The notes: generated from the sequence alone by a model not told the origin. A stretch of 19,799 bases of DNA from Deltaproteobacteria bacterium (GCA_016845285.1 JAERSX010000694.1:1-19799), one strand, 5' to 3'; numbered from the stretch's first letter, positions 8,058-15,958 are shown. A program made the numbers and translations.

Positions 8058-8630
8058 ATGGCCCTGAAGTACGACACCTCTGACTTTCGGAACGGGCTGA
8101 AGATAGAGTTGGACAACGCCCCCTACGTGATGACCTACTTCCAGTTCGTGAAGCCAGGCAAGGGCACCGCCTTCACCCGGACCAAGCTCAAGAACATGCT
8201 CACGGGCAGCGTCATCGAGCGGACCTTCCGCACCGGTGAGAAGGTCGAGGCTGCGGAAGTCGAGGACCAGCCGATGGAGTACCTCTACGACGACGGCGAG
8301 TTCTACCACTTCATGAACACAGAGACCTTCGACCAGGTCCAGATCCTGGGCTCGGTCATCGCCGACGAGGCCAGGCTCCTCACCGAGAACCTCAAGGTCA
8401 CCGTGCTCTTCTACAAGGGCCGCGCCGTGTCCGTGACGCTGCCACCCTTCATCCAGAGCGAGGTGGTCTACACCGAGCCTGGCCAGAAGGGAAACACGGC
8501 GACGGGCGCTACCAAGGCCGCCGAGCTCGCCTGTGGAGCCACCATCCAGGTGCCTCTGTTCGTCAACCAGGGTGAGACGCTCAAGGTCGACACCCGGACC
8601 GGCGAGTACGTGAGCCGCGTCAAGAACTGA
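8058..8630 (+). CDS. efp: Translation elongation factor P
   Basis: A 190-residue EF-P with the usual three-barrel length. It rescues ribosomes stalled on consecutive prolines. The tip loop of domain I reads FVKPGKGTAF, so K35 is the site of modification (K34 in E. coli). The PGKG loop is the E. coli type that EpmA beta-lysylates, unlike the arginine-tip EF-Ps modified by EarP. Other hallmarks are YLYDDGEFYHFMNTETF at about 94-110 and a C-terminal VDTRTGEYVSRVKN. The ATG has GGAG five bases upstream. epmA starts four bases after the stop, giving a tight efp-epmA unit. Confidence 0.97.
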   Translation: MALKYDTSDFRNGLKIELDNAPYVMTYFQFVKPGKGTAFTRTKLKNMLTGSVIERTFRTGEKVEAAEVEDQPMEYLYDDGEFYHFMNTETFDQVQILGSVIADEARLLTENLKVTVLFYKGRAVSVTLPPFIQSEVVYTEPGQKGNTATGATKAAELACGATIQVPLFVNQGETLKVDTRTGEYVSRVKN

Positions 8631-8634
8631 CCCC

Positions 8635-9489
8635 GTGCTCGATGCCCATCGTCTCAGGCAACGCGCCCGCATCCTGCGGGCGCTTCGTCGTTGGTTCGAC
8701 GCCCACGGCTACCTCGAGGTGCACACGCCGGTCATCGTGCCAGCAGGCGCGATGGAGCCCTACCTCGAGCCGGTGCAAGTACGCGACGGGCAGCTCCACA
8801 CGAGCCCGGAATTCGCCATGAAGCGGGTTCTCGCGGCGGGGCTCGGCCGCATCTACCAGATCGGTCCCTGCTTTCGGGACGAAGAGGTGGGGATCCACCA
8901 CAGCCTCGAGTTCACCATGCTGGAGTGGTACCGCGTGGGCGCAGGCACGCCCGAGCTCATCGATGAGGTGGAGGCCCTGGTGGGAGCCGCCGCAGAGGCT
9001 GTCGAGGTCGAAGCCCCCATCTTCCGTCGGGTGAGCACCAGCGCATTGCTCGCCGATGACGGCGACCCCGACTCATGGTTCCACCGCTGGGTCTCGGAGG
9101 TCGAGCCCACCCTGACCATGCCGACCATCGTGACCGATTACCCAGCTTGGCAGGCGGCGTTGGCCCGGGTTCGAGGCGACGTCGCCGACCGCTTCGAGGT
9201 CTACTTGGGGGGGCTGGAGCTGGCGAACGCCTTCGCCGAGGAACCCAGCTCTTCAGAGCTACGAGAGCGAGCCACAGCAGCGGACTCTCTCCGTAGAGCC
9301 GCCGGGCGGAGCCCCCACCCGGTCGACCACGCCTTCCTTGACGCGGTCGATCGCATGCCGCGCTGTGCCGGCATCGCCATGGGCATCGACCGCCTGGTCA
9401 TGGCACTCACCGGCGCACCGGACATCGCCGAGGTGCAAGCCCGCCATCCCGAATTGGGAGTCCGCCGGCCACCACCAGGATCCGGTTAG
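8635..9489 (+). CDS. epmA: EpmA (GenX/PoxA), EF-P--(R)-beta-lysine ligase
   Basis: A 284-residue class II lysyl-tRNA synthetase-like protein without the anticodon-binding domain, as in EpmA. It activates (R)-beta-lysine with ATP and transfers it to EF-P. Class II motif 2 is at 74-100 (YQIGPCFRDEE, then HHSLEFTMLEWYR). Motif 3 is GIAMGIDRLVMAL at 246-258. GGLELANAFAEE at 192-203 matches the amino-acid-binding region of LysRS relatives. It is shorter than E. coli EpmA (325). The start is a GTG four bases after efp; translation is probably coupled, as no good Shine-Dalgarno is visible. The C-terminus ends with a short Arg-Arg-Pro-Pro-Pro-Gly tail beyond the catalytic fold, a polyproline motif of the kind EF-P acts on. 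Confidence 0.93.
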   Translation: MLDAHRLRQRARILRALRRWFDAHGYLEVHTPVIVPAGAMEPYLEPVQVRDGQLHTSPEFAMKRVLAAGLGRIYQIGPCFRDEEVGIHHSLEFTMLEWYRVGAGTPELIDEVEALVGAAAEAVEVEAPIFRRVSTSALLADDGDPDSWFHRWVSEVEPTLTMPTIVTDYPAWQAALARVRGDVADRFEVYLGGLELANAFAEEPSSSELRERATAADSLRRAAGRSPHPVDHAFLDAVDRMPRCAGIAMGIDRLVMALTGAPDIAEVQARHPELGVRRPPPGSG

Positions 9490-9510
9490 GGGCGCCGCTC
9501 CGGAGGAGCC

Positions 9511-10236
9511 ATGGACCTCGAAGGCAAGGTCGCCATCGTCACCGGTGGGGGTCGTGGGATCGGGCGGGCCATCGCTGCCGAGCTCGGCGCGGGTGGAGCC
9601 AAGGTGGTGGTGCACTACAACCGCAGCGCCGAGCCAGCCAAGGCTCTGGCTGACGAGCTCGGCGGGATCACCGTTCAAGCGGACATCAGCACGGCCGAAG
9701 GCTGCGCGAGGGTGGCTGCGGCCGCCGAAGAGCTCGGACGCATCGACGTGCTGGTCAACAACGCTGGTGTCACCCGCGACGGTCTCATGCTGCGCATGGA
9801 AGACGAGGACTGGCGTGTGGTCCTCTCCACCAACCTCGACGCAGTCTTCCGACTCTGCCGCGCCGTGGCACCCACCATGCTGCGACAGCGCAGCGGCAGC
9901 ATCATCAACATCACCAGCGTCTCGGGCATCCGAGGCAACCCTGGGCAGGCGAACTACGCGGCCAGCAAGGCTGCGGTGGCGTCGATGAGTCGATCACTGG
10001 CCAAGGAGCTCGGGCGACGAAGCATCCGCGTCAACTGTGTAGCGCCCGGCTTCATCGACACCGACATGGTCCAAGCCATGGATCCTCGCATCGTCGACGG
10101 CGTCAAGAAGGCCGTGCCCATGCGACGACTCGGGCGACCTGAAGAGGTGGCGCAGGTAGTGCGCTTCCTGGCATCGGACGCCGCCAGCTACGTGACCGGC
10201 CAGGAGTGGGTGGTAGACGGCGGCCTCAGCGTCTGA
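9511..10236 (+). CDS. fabG: FabG-like 3-oxoacyl-[ACP] reductase (SDR family)
   Basis: A 241-residue short-chain dehydrogenase. The NADP(H)-binding TGGGRGIG is at 11-18, NNAG at 83-86, and the catalytic tetrad is N108, S136, Y149 and K153 (YAASK). GNPGQANYAASK is typical of FabG, and the C-terminal VTGQEWVVDGGLSV is the usual SDR ending. The expected reaction is NADPH-dependent reduction of beta-ketoacyl-ACP in fatty acid synthesis. A PHB-type acetoacetyl-CoA reductase cannot be excluded, because no other fab gene is nearby. GGAGG lies four bases before the ATG. It follows epmA by 21 bases and is probably the last gene of the efp operon. Confidence 0.88.
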   Translation: MDLEGKVAIVTGGGRGIGRAIAAELGAGGAKVVVHYNRSAEPAKALADELGGITVQADISTAEGCARVAAAAEELGRIDVLVNNAGVTRDGLMLRMEDEDWRVVLSTNLDAVFRLCRAVAPTMLRQRSGSIINITSVSGIRGNPGQANYAASKAAVASMSRSLAKELGRRSIRVNCVAPGFIDTDMVQAMDPRIVDGVKKAVPMRRLGRPEEVAQVVRFLASDAASYVTGQEWVVDGGLSV

Positions 10237-10267
10237 AGCGCGCGGTCCCACGCCGAGGCGTTCAGAC
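10231..10267. terminator. Inverted repeat across the convergent ends of fabG and the Hsp70-PilZ gene
   Basis: GTCTGAAGCGC (10231-10241) pairs with GCGTTCAGAC (10258-10267) to give ten base pairs with one bulged G. Each arm contains the final Val codon and TGA stop of one of the two converging genes. There is no T-tract, so a termination role is only possible, not shown. Confidence 0.3.
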
Positions 10268-13102
10268 CGAGAGCTCGGACAGCACACGCTCCAGCTCTTC
10301 GCGACCCCCGTCGTCGAGACGGTATTCGATGCCCATGCCAGGGTCTTGGCCTGGCGCCAAGGTCGGCTGGTTTGCACTGGACCAGGTGACCACACCGAGC
10401 AGCCGGATGGGCTCGTCCAGTCCTGGGGCACGCACCTCGATCTTGCACTCGCGGCCTACGGGCAGCGGCTTGGTCGTCTTCACGAAACAACCACCACGCC
10501 GGAGGTTCTCCCGGTACTCGCTGACCAGTGCATCCACGCCCCTGTACGCAAGCTTCAAGCGAGCAGGCTTGCGGCGCCGACGACGACCTTGTGGCGCCTT
10601 GGCGGGTGGCGGCCTGACGTCGAAGAGTCGCTCTTCGGACTTGGGAATCAAGGTCTCTTCATCCGGCGCAGGTACCGAGCCGCCACCCTTGAACTCCTCC
10701 GAGGCACGACCGGCCCTCGAGCGTGAGGCCGGAGCACGGTTGAAGATGTCGGTGCCCTCGTCCACGAGCGGGACGGCGAAGAGATCGTCGTCGGGCAGCA
10801 TGGGGGGCGATGGCGCCTCGTCCTCCTTGCCTTCGTCCGGCATGGCAAAGAGGTCTCCGTCGGCATTGCGCCCGATGAGGTTGGGCTCATCCACGCCAAA
10901 GCGCCCGGTATCGACAACGTCCTGGTTGACGTCACTGTCGAAGTCGTCTGGGTCTTCACCGAAGTGGTCCTGCTCGGGCAGCTCGTCGGCGCCGTAGGCC
11001 AGCGGTGTCTCGTCGCGAACCGCAGAGGGGGTGTCCGGCAACGCATCTCGATCCGGGCGCCAGCCGTCCACTCCTGCACCCGCGAGCCCGATGGTGGCAG
11101 GGCGGGACTCTTCGTCGTCGAAGCCCACCAGCTCACCCTCCGGGATCGCCTCGAACTCACCGGTGTCGATCTCCGAAGCCGCGGTGTCACCGCCCAACGA
11201 GCTCGGCGGGAGATTGGGCATGCTGATGAGGGGGGTAGCTCCCGTCTGCGTGACCTCTTCGGAGGCTGCGGGAGGCAGCTCTTCGAGCTGGAGAGCATCC
11301 TCTGGTAGATCGACCAGCTCATCGCCAGCTGGAGCGCTCGGACCCGGGGCGACCGGGGCGACCGGTGCAGGGGTCGGTGTCGCCTTGGGACGTTTGCGCC
11401 CGAAGATTCGCCCGAGTAGCCCGGCCTGTCCCGCGCTTGCCTGACTGGCTGCGCGGCCAGGACCCAGGGCCGCGTCGAGGGCAGGATTCGCCCGCGGAGC
11501 CGGTGGAGCGGCCTCTTGCGCCACCGGTACAGGCGCCGCGGTGGCCGGCACACGAGACGCACCCTCGTCCTTGACGTCCAGGGCAACCTCGCCTTCGCCC
11601 TTGGCATACTCGGCGTAGTTGCGAACGGTGATCTGGCGCTTCTCTCCTGTGGCCGGCTCGACCGCCGAGCAGTGCAACATGCCGTTCATGTCGATGCGGA
11701 ACGTCACCTCGACCTTGGTCTGCATGCGCGGAGCCGGGCTGAGCCCAGAGAGCACGAACTCTCCCAGGAACTCGTTCTCCTCGGCGAAGCGAGAGTCGCC
11801 CTGGCGCACCCGAACCACCACCGACTCCTGGTTGTCCTGAGAGGTGGCGAAGAGGCGGCTCGCAGCCGCAGGGACATGATTGTTGCGCGCGATGATGGGC
11901 TGGAAGAGCCCGCCGGCCACGTCGATGCCGAGATCGAAGGGGGTCACGTCTAGGAGCAACGGCCCCGGAGTCGACGTATCGGTGAGGCTGCTGGCATGGA
12001 CTGCCGCACCGATGGCAACCACCTCTTCGGGATGCACGCCACGCGATGGCTGCTTTCCGAAGAGGCCTGTGATGGCCTCACGGACCCGCGGCATCCGGGT
12101 CTGTCCACCCACCAGGATGACGTCATCGACATCTGACAGGTTGAGGCCCGCCTCGCTCACGGCCTGGCGAGTCACCTGGAGCGTGCGTTCGACGAGATCC
12201 TCGACCAGTCCTTCCAGGACCAGACGCGAGATGGCGACCTCGAGGTTCTCACTGTTGTGGACCCGGGGGATGAGCACCGTGGTGCGATCGGTGAACGAGA
12301 GCTCACACTTGGCACGCTCGGCTGCGTCCTTGACGCGCTGCAGTGCCGCGAGATCGGAGCGCAAGTCGTGGCCGGTGCGACTCTGGAATTGGTCGGAGAG
12401 GTGGTCGACCAAGCGGAAGTCAAGATCCTCACCGCCCAGGAAGGTGTCTCCCTTCGTGGCCAGGATCTCGTAGACACCCTGGTTGATGTGCAGCACCGAG
12501 ACATCGAAGGTGCCACCACCGAGATCGTAGATGACGACAGTCTTCTCACCGTACTTACGGAAGCCGTAGGCCAGCGCGGCCGCAGTGGGCTCGTTGAGCA
12601 GCCGTTCGCAACGCAGGCCGGCGAGCTTGGCGGCCTCGAGGGTTGCAGCACGCTGGGAGTGGTTGAAATACGCCGGCACCGTGATCACGGCCTCGTCGAC
12701 AAGGTCGTCGACGGCGCGCTCGGCGATGCCCTTGGCAACCTGCAGGATGAGGGCGCAGATCTCGACCGGGCTGAAGGTCTGGTCGACCAGCTCCACCTCG
12801 CACATCCCATCGGCGCCCTCGACGATGGTGTACGCCATGCGCTTGCGCGCGACCGATGCCTCGTTGCTGTCGAAGCGACGACCCATGAGTCGCTTGACCG
12901 CGTAGCAAGTCCGGCGCGGCTCGGTGATGATCAGGTTTCGCGCCGCCTGTCCCACAATGAAGCGGCCATCGGCCTTCAGGGACACACAGCTGGGCAGGAC
13001 CTTGTAGCCCTTCTCGTCCTCGAGCACGCGGGGACGGCCGTCGACGAGGACCGCAACAGCGGTGTTGGTCGTACCGAGGTCGATACCGATGGCTTTGCCC
13101 AT
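10262..13102 (-). CDS. Hsp70 (DnaK-like) chaperone with acidic linker and C-terminal PilZ domain
   Basis: A 946-residue protein. Residues 1-378 are an intact Hsp70 ATPase domain: phosphate loop 1 DLGTTNT (8-14), phosphate loop 2 DLGGGTFD (193-200) and adenosine motif ILVGGQTRMP (329-338). The interdomain linker LLLDVTPFDLGI is at 382-393, and a beta substrate-binding domain runs to about 495. The helical lid of normal DnaK (about 640 residues) is absent. Instead, residues about 515-835 are a low-complexity linker rich in Pro, Ala, Asp and Glu. Residues 840-946 form a PilZ domain like TIGR02266: basic RRRRKPAR (841-848), ENLRRGGCFVKT (865-876), PLPVG (879-883) and PGMGIEY (921-927). PilZ domains often bind cyclic di-GMP. 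The frame is open upstream to 13582, but the ATG at 13102 begins the Hsp70 fold (MGKAIGIDLG) and has AGGAG ten bases ahead. It is not the housekeeping DnaK by architecture; purF lies 67 bases upstream. Confidence 0.92.
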   Translation of the reverse strand: MGKAIGIDLGTTNTAVAVLVDGRPRVLEDEKGYKVLPSCVSLKADGRFIVGQAARNLIITEPRRTCYAVKRLMGRRFDSNEASVARKRMAYTIVEGADGMCEVELVDQTFSPVEICALILQVAKGIAERAVDDLVDEAVITVPAYFNHSQRAATLEAAKLAGLRCERLLNEPTAAALAYGFRKYGEKTVVIYDLGGGTFDVSVLHINQGVYEILATKGDTFLGGEDLDFRLVDHLSDQFQSRTGHDLRSDLAALQRVKDAAERAKCELSFTDRTTVLIPRVHNSENLEVAISRLVLEGLVEDLVERTLQVTRQAVSEAGLNLSDVDDVILVGGQTRMPRVREAITGLFGKQPSRGVHPEEVVAIGAAVHASSLTDTSTPGPLLLDVTPFDLGIDVAGGLFQPIIARNNHVPAAASRLFATSQDNQESVVVRVRQGDSRFAEENEFLGEFVLSGLSPAPRMQTKVEVTFRIDMNGMLHCSAVEPATGEKRQITVRNYAEYAKGEGEVALDVKDEGASRVPATAAPVPVAQEAAPPAPRANPALDAALGPGRAASQASAGQAGLLGRIFGRKRPKATPTPAPVAPVAPGPSAPAGDELVDLPEDALQLEELPPAASEEVTQTGATPLISMPNLPPSSLGGDTAASEIDTGEFEAIPEGELVGFDDEESRPATIGLAGAGVDGWRPDRDALPDTPSAVRDETPLAYGADELPEQDHFGEDPDDFDSDVNQDVVDTGRFGVDEPNLIGRNADGDLFAMPDEGKEDEAPSPPMLPDDDLFAVPLVDEGTDIFNRAPASRSRAGRASEEFKGGGSVPAPDEETLIPKSEERLFDVRPPPAKAPQGRRRRRKPARLKLAYRGVDALVSEYRENLRRGGCFVKTTKPLPVGRECKIEVRAPGLDEPIRLLGVVTWSSANQPTLAPGQDPGMGIEYRLDDGGREELERVLSELSV

Positions 13103-13169
13103 GCGGGACGCGCTCCTGGAAGGGCAACCAGTGTACCAGTGCCTCTCATCAGCAGGACAGTGGGTCTTG

Positions 13170-14612
13170 CTACGTCGGCTCGGCGTCCTCCGAATCAGCG
13201 GGCACGCCTCCGAAGAGCGGAAGCTGCGGGTCCTCGGCGGTCGGGTAGGGGTCGACCGGGTAGTCGAGCGAGAAGCAGGCTTCGCAGAATTGGCCGCGCT
13301 CCTCGCCCTGTGCCTTCCGCAAGCCGTCGAGCGACAAGTACGCCAGCGTGTCGGCGCCGATGTGGTGACGGATGCTCTCGATACCCATGCGATGGGCGAT
13401 GAGTTCCTCGGTTGTGGGTGTGTCCACCCCGTAGAAGCAAGAGCCACGGGTAGGCGGCGCAGTGATGCGAACGTGCACCTGACGGGCCCCCGCGTCTCGG
13501 AGCATGCGGACGATCTTCCGCGAGGTGGTGCCCCGGACCAACGAGTCGTCCACCACCACCACGCGGCGGCCCTCCAACACACCCCTCACCGGTGACAGCT
13601 TGAGCTTGACGCCGAAGTCACGGATCTGCTGGGAGGGCTCGATGAAGGTGCGACCCACGTAGTGGGAGCGCAGCAGGCCGAACTGGAAGGGCACGCCCGC
13701 TTCCTCGGCATAGCCGAGAGCGCCAGGCACGCCCGAGTCGGGGACGGGCACGACGACGTCTGCGGGCACCGGATGTTCGCGGGCCAGCAGGCGGCCCAGC
13801 TCGAGACGTCGGTCATAGACCATGGTGCCGAACACACGGGAATCTGGCCGGGCGAAGTAGATGTGTTCGAAGACGCAGGCCCGCCGAGGCTGCCGGGGGA
13901 AGGGACGGAGCACCTGCAGCCCTTCCCGGTCGATGATCACCATCTCTCCGGGCTCCACCTCGCGCTCGAGGGTGCCCCCGATGAGGTCGAGAGCGCAGGT
14001 CTCGCTGGCGAGCACCCAAGCGCCGCCCTTGCGACCGAGCACCAGCGGCCGGAAGCCGTGAGGGTCACGCACGCCCACCAGCGTGTCCTCGGTCATCAAG
14101 ACCAGCGAGTAGGCGCCGCTCACCCGACTCAGGGCATCGACCAATCGGTTGATGAACGTCGGCTGCCGGGAGCTCGCGATGAGGTGGAGGATGACCTCCG
14201 TGTCTGACGTGGTGCCGAAGATGCTGCCCTTGTGTTCGAGTTCTTCGCGCAAGAGGGCGGAATTGACGAGGTTTCCGTTGTGGGCGATGCCGACCTGGCC
14301 GTCGCGGTAGCGCACCACGAAGGGCTGCACGTTGCGCACGGAGGACTCACCGGTGGTGGAGTACCGGACATGGCCAATGGCAAGCCCGCCACGCAGCTGG
14401 CTCAGCTCGGGACCACCGAACACCTCGCCCACCAGCCCACGCCCTCGAAAGGTCTGGATGGTGGTGCCGTCGCTGGCGGCGATTCCCGCGCCTTCCTGAC
14501 CCCGGTGCTGCAGCGCATGCAGCCCCAGGTAGGCGAGGTTGGCGGCCTCGAGGTCACCGAAGACGCCGACGACACCACACTCGTCATGGAATTTGTCGGG
14601 CGTGAGCTGCAC
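13170..14612 (-). CDS. purF: Amidophosphoribosyltransferase PurF (iron-sulfur type)
   Basis: A 480-residue enzyme for the first committed step of purine synthesis: PRPP plus glutamine gives phosphoribosylamine. I chose the GTG at 14612, four bases after the purC stop. It leaves an 11-residue propeptide before C12 (ECGVVG), the N-terminal nucleophile exposed after self-processing, as in the Bacillus enzyme. Cysteines C246, C392, C443 and C446 sit in the same contexts as the four ligands of the 4Fe-4S cluster of that type. The PRPP loop VVVVDDSLVRGTT is at 351-363. The frame extends upstream inside purC, but those residues do not match the family. The 67-base gap to the Hsp70-PilZ gene shows no clear terminator, so the two may be co-transcribed. 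Confidence 0.96.
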   Translation of the reverse strand: MQLTPDKFHDECGVVGVFGDLEAANLAYLGLHALQHRGQEGAGIAASDGTTIQTFRGRGLVGEVFGGPELSQLRGGLAIGHVRYSTTGESSVRNVQPFVVRYRDGQVGIAHNGNLVNSALLREELEHKGSIFGTTSDTEVILHLIASSRQPTFINRLVDALSRVSGAYSLVLMTEDTLVGVRDPHGFRPLVLGRKGGAWVLASETCALDLIGGTLEREVEPGEMVIIDREGLQVLRPFPRQPRRACVFEHIYFARPDSRVFGTMVYDRRLELGRLLAREHPVPADVVVPVPDSGVPGALGYAEEAGVPFQFGLLRSHYVGRTFIEPSQQIRDFGVKLKLSPVRGVLEGRRVVVVDDSLVRGTTSRKIVRMLRDAGARQVHVRITAPPTRGSCFYGVDTPTTEELIAHRMGIESIRHHIGADTLAYLSLDGLRKAQGEERGQFCEACFSLDYPVDPYPTAEDPQLPLFGGVPADSEDAEPT

Positions 14613-14616
14613 CGCT

Positions 14617-15402
14617 CTAGACCGCTGCTCCACCGGCCCGCTCCGCAAAGTCGTGGCCGAAGACACGAGCGAAGAGCGCGCGGTAGGTGTCACCCAGGTC
14701 GCCGATGTCCTTGCGGAAGACGTCCTTGTCGAGGGACTTCTGCGTGCCCTTCTCCCACAGCCGAGAACCATCGGGAGTGATCTCGTCGGCCAGCAGGATC
14801 TGGTTGCCATGCCAGCGACCGAACTCCAGCTTGTAGTCGACGAGGGTGACGTCGAGTTCGTCCCAGAAGGCCACCAGCGCCTCGTTCACCTTCAGGGCGG
14901 CAGCCCGCAGGTAGGCGAGCTCCCAGGCCTCGGCCCAGCCGAACATGAGGGCGTTCTCGTCGTTGATGAGTGGATCGTTGAGCTCGTCCGACTTGTAGAA
15001 GAACTCGACCAGGGGACGGGGCAGCACGCGGCCCTGCTCGATGCCAAGTCGGCGGCAAAGCGAGCCAGCGGCCACGTTGCGGACCACCACCTCGACAGGG
15101 ATGATGTCCACCTTCTTGCAGAGGTGGTCGCGCTCACTGAGCTCGGCCACCATGTGGCTGGGCACACCAGCAGCCGTCTCCATGTGGCGGAGCAGATGCG
15201 CGGAGATGCGGGCGTTCACCGCCCCCTTGTCTCCGATGTTGGCGCGCTTGACGCCGTTGAAGGCGGTCGCGTCGTCCTTGAAATGGATCCAGACGAGATC
15301 GTCTCGGTTGGTGGCGAACACCTTCTTGGCCTTGCCTTCGTGAAGCAAGGGACCTTGGGTGACGCCAGCGTGATCGGGAGTGGTGTAGTGAAGCTCGGGC
15401 AC
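14617..15402 (-). CDS. purC: SAICAR synthetase PurC
   Basis: A 261-residue phosphoribosylaminoimidazole-succinocarboxamide synthase, joining CAIR and aspartate with ATP in purine synthesis. Motifs are LLHEGKAKKVF (19-29), VEVVVRNVAAGS (103-114), LVDYKLEFG (187-195) and DEITPDGSRLW (206-216). The start is the GTG at 15402, chosen because GGAGG lies four bases upstream (15407-15411) and the EGKAKK motif falls at the normal distance. purF follows after four bases. The 178-base gap upstream (15403-15580) should hold the promoter, but I recognise no clear sigma-70 boxes or purine riboswitch there. Confidence 0.96.
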   Translation of the reverse strand: MPELHYTTPDHAGVTQGPLLHEGKAKKVFATNRDDLVWIHFKDDATAFNGVKRANIGDKGAVNARISAHLLRHMETAAGVPSHMVAELSERDHLCKKVDIIPVEVVVRNVAAGSLCRRLGIEQGRVLPRPLVEFFYKSDELNDPLINDENALMFGWAEAWELAYLRAAALKVNEALVAFWDELDVTLVDYKLEFGRWHGNQILLADEITPDGSRLWEKGTQKSLDKDVFRKDIGDLGDTYRALFARVFGHDFAERAGGAAV

Positions 15403-15580
15403 GGGTCCTCCGAGGTGGCGCCTTCCCTATCCGGCGGCGTGCTGTGGCGCCGCGCCCGATCCGGGGAACTGGTGACCGGGAACGCAAAGGCAGGTCACGC
15501 TCGGCTCAGCTACCACGTCGACACAGCTTCGTATCGGTCGGGTCAGGTGCCTCGGGCCAAGGTGTAGCTGGGGCTCCGGG

Positions 15581-15958
15581 TCAGCGGATGCCCGCCACGT
15601 TGTCTTCCCAATTACGACCATCGAAGGGGCGAACCTCCCATCCCGAGAGCTCGACCCCGTCGAGGCAGCGGACGTTCACATCGACACCATCGGGGTGGGA
15701 CCGGGGCACGTAGAAGGCGTGCATGCCGCAGGTGCCACAGAAGTGGTGTTGCGCCACGTGGGTCTGGAAGGTGTAGGTGGTGAGCACCTCGTGCCCAGTC
15801 AGCAGGCGAAATGCCGCCTGGTCGACGATGAGGTGGAGGAAGCCCTTCTTGGTGCAGATGGAGCAGTTGCAGTCGAGGGCCTCGCGGGCGCCGCCCAGCT
15901 CCAGATCGACCTCGAAGCGGACCGCACCGCAGTGACATCCGCCGCGCAGGGTTTCCAT
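15581..15958 (-). CDS. GFA/CENP-V family zinc protein
   Basis: A 125-residue protein of the glutathione-dependent formaldehyde-activating enzyme (GFA) family. The zinc-ligand cysteines are visible as GGCHCGAVRF (C8, C10), CNCSIC (C30, C32, C35) and FCGTCGMH (C74, C77), in the order and spacing typical of the fold. Many small GFA-fold proteins have no known substrate, so a role in formaldehyde detoxification is not implied. I chose the ATG at 15958 because it shares one base with the stop of the upstream membrane-protein gene (TGATG) and starts just before the first zinc motif. A longer frame to 16030 would overlap that gene and adds no conserved residues. It is the last gene of the MoxR-DUF58 operon. 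Confidence 0.86.
   Translation of the reverse strand: METLRGGCHCGAVRFEVDLELGGAREALDCNCSICTKKGFLHLIVDQAAFRLLTGHEVLTTYTFQTHVAQHHFCGTCGMHAFYVPRSHPDGVDVNVRCLDGVELSGWEVRPFDGRNWEDNVAGIR

Noticed and set aside
8635..9489. A true lysyl-tRNA synthetase
   Set aside because: The anticodon-binding domain is absent and the length fits EpmA.
12257..13402. 381-residue plus-strand frame opposite the Hsp70 and purF genes
   Set aside because: It runs antisense across two well-supported genes and resembles no family.
13103..13582. 160-residue N-terminal extension of the Hsp70-PilZ frame
   Set aside because: It overlaps purF in another frame, is Arg/Ser-rich shadow sequence, and the Hsp70 fold begins exactly at the ATG at 13102, which has a ribosome binding site.
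15403..15580. Purine riboswitch or other structured RNA ahead of purC
   Set aside because: I could not recognise a purine riboswitch core or a stable conserved fold; only GC-rich short palindromes are present.
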